Assembly (NCBI GenBank): GCA_020355105.1
Contig: CP070658.1
Span: 1,357,003 to 1,365,732, forward strand
Source of the DNA: Candidatus Thorarchaeota archaeon
GTDB taxonomy: Archaea > Asgardarchaeota > Thorarchaeia > Thorarchaeales > Thorarchaeaceae
Length of the DNA stretch: 8,730 nt
Direction: 5' to 3'
Shown here: positions 6,050-8,730 of the stretch, piece by piece
Position numbering within the stretch: the stretch's first letter is position 1
Layout of the letters: the number at the start of each line of letters is the position of its first letter
The notes under the pieces: generated by a model
The model's input: the letters and a program-made list of their open reading frames with translations, nothing else
The model's database searches: none
What the model was told of the DNA's origin: nothing
Position numbers and translations under genes: made by a program

Positions 6050-8041
6050 ATGCTACCAGACCAACTGATTGAAGCTGTCAACAAGATGGTCTCAGGCATC
6101 CGTGCCTTCGACTATGTTGACTCGATTTCGCGATTTCACAGGATTCAGGCAAGTCCTGGACTCCACAATGCGATTGTCCACCTGAAGGAAGAGATTGGAA
6201 AGGTGTCTAAGGCGAAGACAAAGGTATTCGACTATGCGGCCGACGGAAGATCACAGATTGAAACCTGGACAGCTCCGTTTGGTTGGACTGCAGACTCGGG
6301 CACGCTTGAGCTGCTCGAGCCTGAGGAACGACTCCTTGCTGATTTTCAGGCTGAACCGATATCTTTGATTACCCATTCACAGGGTGCAGATATGGAGTCC
6401 GAAGTCGTCTATGTTGGAAAAGCGCTCAGCCCCAAGGATCTAGAAGGGAAGGATATCAAAAGCAAGGTCGTCCTGACCGAGAATCTGGCAAGAATCGCGG
6501 CCAAGCCTCTGTTTGCTTTGGGTGGAGCAGCCGGAATCCTGACGTATGTCCCTCCATCCGGAGTTGATGAGATAGCCCACCTGAGACGTTATGATGCGTT
6601 CTGGCCTGCTGCAGGGGAGGACAAGATCACAGGTTTCGGGTTCTCTCTCAGGCAAGCTGATGGACTAAAACTGAAGGGTTGGCTCGAAGAAGGGAAGACA
6701 GTGAAGGTCAGAGCCAAGGTTGATGCAAAGCTCGGGACAGGAAAGACCGAGGTCCTCTCTGCGCTCATCGAGGGCGAAGACACGTCGAAGGAATTCTGGT
6801 TGTTCGCTCATATATGCCACCCTCACCCTGGAGCCAATGACAATGCATCAGGGAGTGCCGCGCTTATGGAAGCTCTCAGAACCATTTCAGCCCTCCTCGA
6901 CGAAGGACCGATCGAGAAACTAGAATGCTCAATACGGTTCGTCTGGCTTCCTGAATGGAATGGGACTATCTCATTCATTCATAACGAGAAAGTACTGCTT
7001 GAACGTTGCATAGGGATGCTCAATATGGACATGGTGGGAGCAGATCCGGCGAAGGCAGGTTCGGTCCTGCATCTCTTTAGAACACCCTACTCACTACCCA
7101 CCACACTCAACAACATTGTGCGATACTGGGCCGAAACCGAGAGCGAAAGAAAACCAGATAGGATAATTGGCGGGACAATGTGTCCACTTCCTTTCTCTTA
7201 TGACATCTATTCTGCAGGAAGCGACCACCTGATGTTCGTAGATAGTACGGTAGGCAAACCATCGGTGATGTTGAATCAGTATCCCGACAGGTTCTATCAT
7301 ACCTCAACTGATACGATTGACAAGGTAGACCCAGTCCAGATGGCCTATGCCACAAGGATTGCTGTACTCTCTGCTCTGACACACGCTATGCCAAAGCATG
7401 TTTGCAAGGAGCTGATGATGACTCTGTGTCGTGATGAGGCGATTGAGATAATGCATCGCATATCACATTCCGGAGTCTGCGATCTATCAAGATGCCGGGG
7501 CAACCCGGAGGAGATCTATCCGAGAATAATAAGGTGGTTGGGTCTTGCGCATGAGCTTGGCTTGGCGACCCTTGACAAAGCTGGTGAAGAGTGGCATTTG
7601 ATTTCTGAACAGAAGTCACTACAGGAAGCACTGAAGACAAGCCTTGAGATGACATACACGACAGAAATGGTCGTCGCAAGGAAGGCCTACGAGGGTGCCT
7701 GTGCGGAGGTGGGACTTGAGGCACAAAGAGACGACCAGATATCTCTTGAATCACTATCCTTCGGGATGGATATCAAGCGGAGAATCAACTATCCACTCGA
7801 TCCTGGCTTCATAATGAAGAAACTGCCTGACCGTGTTCCGGCGTATATGGAACTGAAGGAGAAAATGAAGAGGATATCCGAAACTGTTGATGAGATACTG
7901 AACCTCTCCAATGAGTGGACTAGTCTCGACTCGATCTATGACACGCTCTGCCTTCAGTTTGGCTCCTTTGAATCTAAGATACTTCTCGACATTGTGAAAG
8001 ACTTGACGACTGCCGAAGTTATTGAGTCAAGAGGTAAATGA
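6050..8041 (+). CDS. M28-like zinc aminopeptidase of the DUF4910 type with C-terminal winged-helix segments
   Basis: The 663-residue protein has no signal peptide or membrane helix, so it is probably cytosolic. Residues about 117-167 (VVYVGKALSPKDLEGKDIKSKVVL) look like a PA-type insert. The catalytic core follows: CHPHPGANDNASG (256-268) supplies a His ligand (H257 or H259) and the bridging D264; PEWNGT (301-306) supplies catalytic E302; NMDMVG gives D327; and FYHTSTDTID gives H417. The single Glu in PExxGT, in place of the EE pair of classical M28 enzymes, together with CHPxPGANDNASG, is what points to the DUF4910/DUF2172 group. Some members of that group are linked to polysaccharide or peptide-sugar metabolism. 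From about 450 onward the sequence is helical, and residues 620-660 (SIYDTLCLQFGSFESKILLDIV) look like a winged helix, as in other members. The natural substrate is unknown. No clear ribosome-binding site precedes ATG 6050; the next in-frame ATG is at 6086. The stop is TGA 8039-8041. Confidence 0.85.
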   Translation: MLPDQLIEAVNKMVSGIRAFDYVDSISRFHRIQASPGLHNAIVHLKEEIGKVSKAKTKVFDYAADGRSQIETWTAPFGWTADSGTLELLEPEERLLADFQAEPISLITHSQGADMESEVVYVGKALSPKDLEGKDIKSKVVLTENLARIAAKPLFALGGAAGILTYVPPSGVDEIAHLRRYDAFWPAAGEDKITGFGFSLRQADGLKLKGWLEEGKTVKVRAKVDAKLGTGKTEVLSALIEGEDTSKEFWLFAHICHPHPGANDNASGSAALMEALRTISALLDEGPIEKLECSIRFVWLPEWNGTISFIHNEKVLLERCIGMLNMDMVGADPAKAGSVLHLFRTPYSLPTTLNNIVRYWAETESERKPDRIIGGTMCPLPFSYDIYSAGSDHLMFVDSTVGKPSVMLNQYPDRFYHTSTDTIDKVDPVQMAYATRIAVLSALTHAMPKHVCKELMMTLCRDEAIEIMHRISHSGVCDLSRCRGNPEEIYPRIIRWLGLAHELGLATLDKAGEEWHLISEQKSLQEALKTSLEMTYTTEMVVARKAYEGACAEVGLEAQRDDQISLESLSFGMDIKRRINYPLDPGFIMKKLPDRVPAYMELKEKMKRISETVDEILNLSNEWTSLDSIYDTLCLQFGSFESKILLDIVKDLTTAEVIESRGK

Positions 8042-8149
8042 TAGTCCAGACGTATCAGAGAACGGCGATAGCCAGCTACTCCGTGGTAGAAGTGGAATCC
8101 ACAATAGACAAGTATCAGTCGTGTGGGAGTATGTGCTAGGTAGCTCGCT

Positions 8150-8153
8150 GGAG
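8150..8153 (+). promoter_or_regulatory. Ribosome-binding site supporting the adenylyltransferase start
   Basis: GGAG lies 9 bases before ATG 8163 and supports that codon over the TTG at 8022 that opens the frame. Confidence 0.45.
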
Positions 8154-8162
8154 TTTATCGAG

Positions 8163-8648
8163 ATGTCAGAAGCCTCACTCTATGAGAAGGTCGTCTTTGC
8201 AGGGACTTTCGATCATTTGCATGAAGGCCACAAGCACTTGCTAAGGACTGCAATTCGACTTGGTAAGAAGGTGGCGATAGGGCTCACGAGTGACACTATG
8301 CTTGAGCACAAGTCGAAGAAGGATCTTGTTCAATCCTACAAGGAAAGGCATGCCGAAATTGAGGAGTTCCTCAAAAGCGAGTGCGATATCTCTAGATGTT
8401 CGATCTTCCCTATAGATACAAAGGAGGGAGGTGCAGACCTGATGGAGGACCTAGACGCTCTCATCGTTTCAGACGAGATCTCTGTTGTACAGAACGCATT
8501 CGAAATCAACGAGATGCGTTCAGAAAACGGTCTCAGGCGTTTCCACATCATTGTTGTACCGAGAGTGAGGACCAGCGATGGTAGACCTCTCTCTTCATCT
8601 CGTATTCGAGAGGGGGAGGAGTTTGAATCTGAAGACCTCGTATACTAG
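8163..8648 (+). CDS. coaD: Phosphopantetheine adenylyltransferase, archaeal type (CoA biosynthesis)
   Basis: The enzyme joins 4'-phosphopantetheine and ATP to give dephospho-CoA and pyrophosphate, the penultimate step of CoA synthesis, in the cytosol. The product has 161 residues, normal for the archaeal family, which resembles the eukaryotic enzyme domain more than bacterial CoaD. It begins MSEASLYEKVVFAGTFDHLH. The nucleotidyltransferase signature is GTFDHLHEGH (residues 14-23, HxGH at 20-23). The family-typical segment KSKKDLVQSYKERHAEIEEF follows in the middle, and SSSRIR at 144-149 matches the second ATP-binding motif (ISSTxIR). The frame is open back to TTG 8022, overlapping the peptidase gene, but those 47 extra residues are low in similarity to anything and precede a complete family N-terminus. 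ATG 8163 is therefore the start, leaving a 121-base gap after the peptidase. The two may be co-transcribed. The stop TAG overlaps that of the convergent gene. Confidence 0.93.
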   Translation: MSEASLYEKVVFAGTFDHLHEGHKHLLRTAIRLGKKVAIGLTSDTMLEHKSKKDLVQSYKERHAEIEEFLKSECDISRCSIFPIDTKEGGADLMEDLDALIVSDEISVVQNAFEINEMRSENGLRRFHIIVVPRVRTSDGRPLSSSRIREGEEFESEDLVY

Positions 8649-8730
8649 TCCTCCAACTCCGGATATGGCAATGCATTTGTGTAGCGTTCTTCAAACTCAG
8701 GATTTCCACCCATCTCGATGTGGCGAATTC
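8645..8730 (-). CDS. C-terminal end of an unidentified gene (runs off the window)
   Basis: On the minus strand the frame from the window edge is open for 27 codons and ends at TAG (8647-8645). The visible residues include IRHIEMGGNPEFEERYTNAL followed by PYPELED, a charged, well-composed C-terminus that looks like real coding sequence. The other two minus frames differ: one hits an early stop and the other reads through without similar character. The family is not recognised. Its stop codon overlaps the last bases of the adenylyltransferase gene in a convergent arrangement. Confidence 0.6.
   Translation of the reverse strand, partial: IRHIEMGGNPEFEERYTNALPYPELED

Noticed and set aside
7386..7754. 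122-residue minus-strand frame within the peptidase gene
   Set aside because: It is Pro, Arg, Ser and His rich, lies opposite a clear zinc peptidase, and shows no family features.
8042..8162. Separate small gene between the peptidase and the adenylyltransferase
   Set aside because: No in-frame ATG with a ribosome-binding site exists, and the only open frame simply runs into the adenylyltransferase.

Overview
The window looks archaeal. The phosphopantetheine adenylyltransferase is of the archaeal type, promoters resemble TATA/BRE elements, ribosome-binding sites are sparse, and a surface protein carries Ca2+-binding loops with a C-terminal membrane anchor. An Asgard (possibly Thorarchaeia-like) or related mesophilic archaeon would fit, but this is inference; no rRNA or other phylogenetic marker is present.

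Layout, left to right. (1) 3-1313, + strand: the 3' part of a cell-surface protein with three DxDxDG loops at an exact 22-residue period, a long ectodomain, one C-terminal membrane helix and a poly-Arg cytoplasmic flank. (2) 1463-1822, + strand: a gap holding what looks like the remnant of a small membrane-protein gene, one frame interrupted by a single TAG. (3) 1934-2374, + strand: a small soluble protein, possibly YbjN/type III chaperone-like. (4) 2444-5233, - strand: a very large polytopic membrane protein (about 929 residues, roughly 18-20 helices) whose C-terminal part resembles the SpoIIM (DUF95) family. (5) 5234-5395: a divergent intergenic region with one near-symmetric TATA-like element. 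(6) 5396-5923, + strand: a ferritin with a complete ferroxidase centre, followed by a long imperfect hairpin. (7) 6050-8041, + strand: a 663-residue M28-like/DUF4910-type zinc peptidase with apparent winged-helix segments at its C-terminus. (8) 8163-8648, + strand: phosphopantetheine adenylyltransferase of CoA synthesis. (9) 8645-8730, - strand: the 3' end of a convergent gene whose TAG stop overlaps the TAG of the adenylyltransferase at a CTAG palindrome.

The genes do not form one obvious pathway. Ferritin handles iron storage, the adenylyltransferase makes dephospho-CoA, and the peptidase and adenylyltransferase may be co-transcribed. The surface protein and the SpoIIM-like protein are envelope components of unknown role. 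I see no CRISPR array, tRNA, rRNA, transposase or attachment site. The least explained items are the giant SpoIIM-like protein, the TAG-interrupted membrane frame, the hairpin behind ferritin and the shared TATA between ferritin and the membrane gene.
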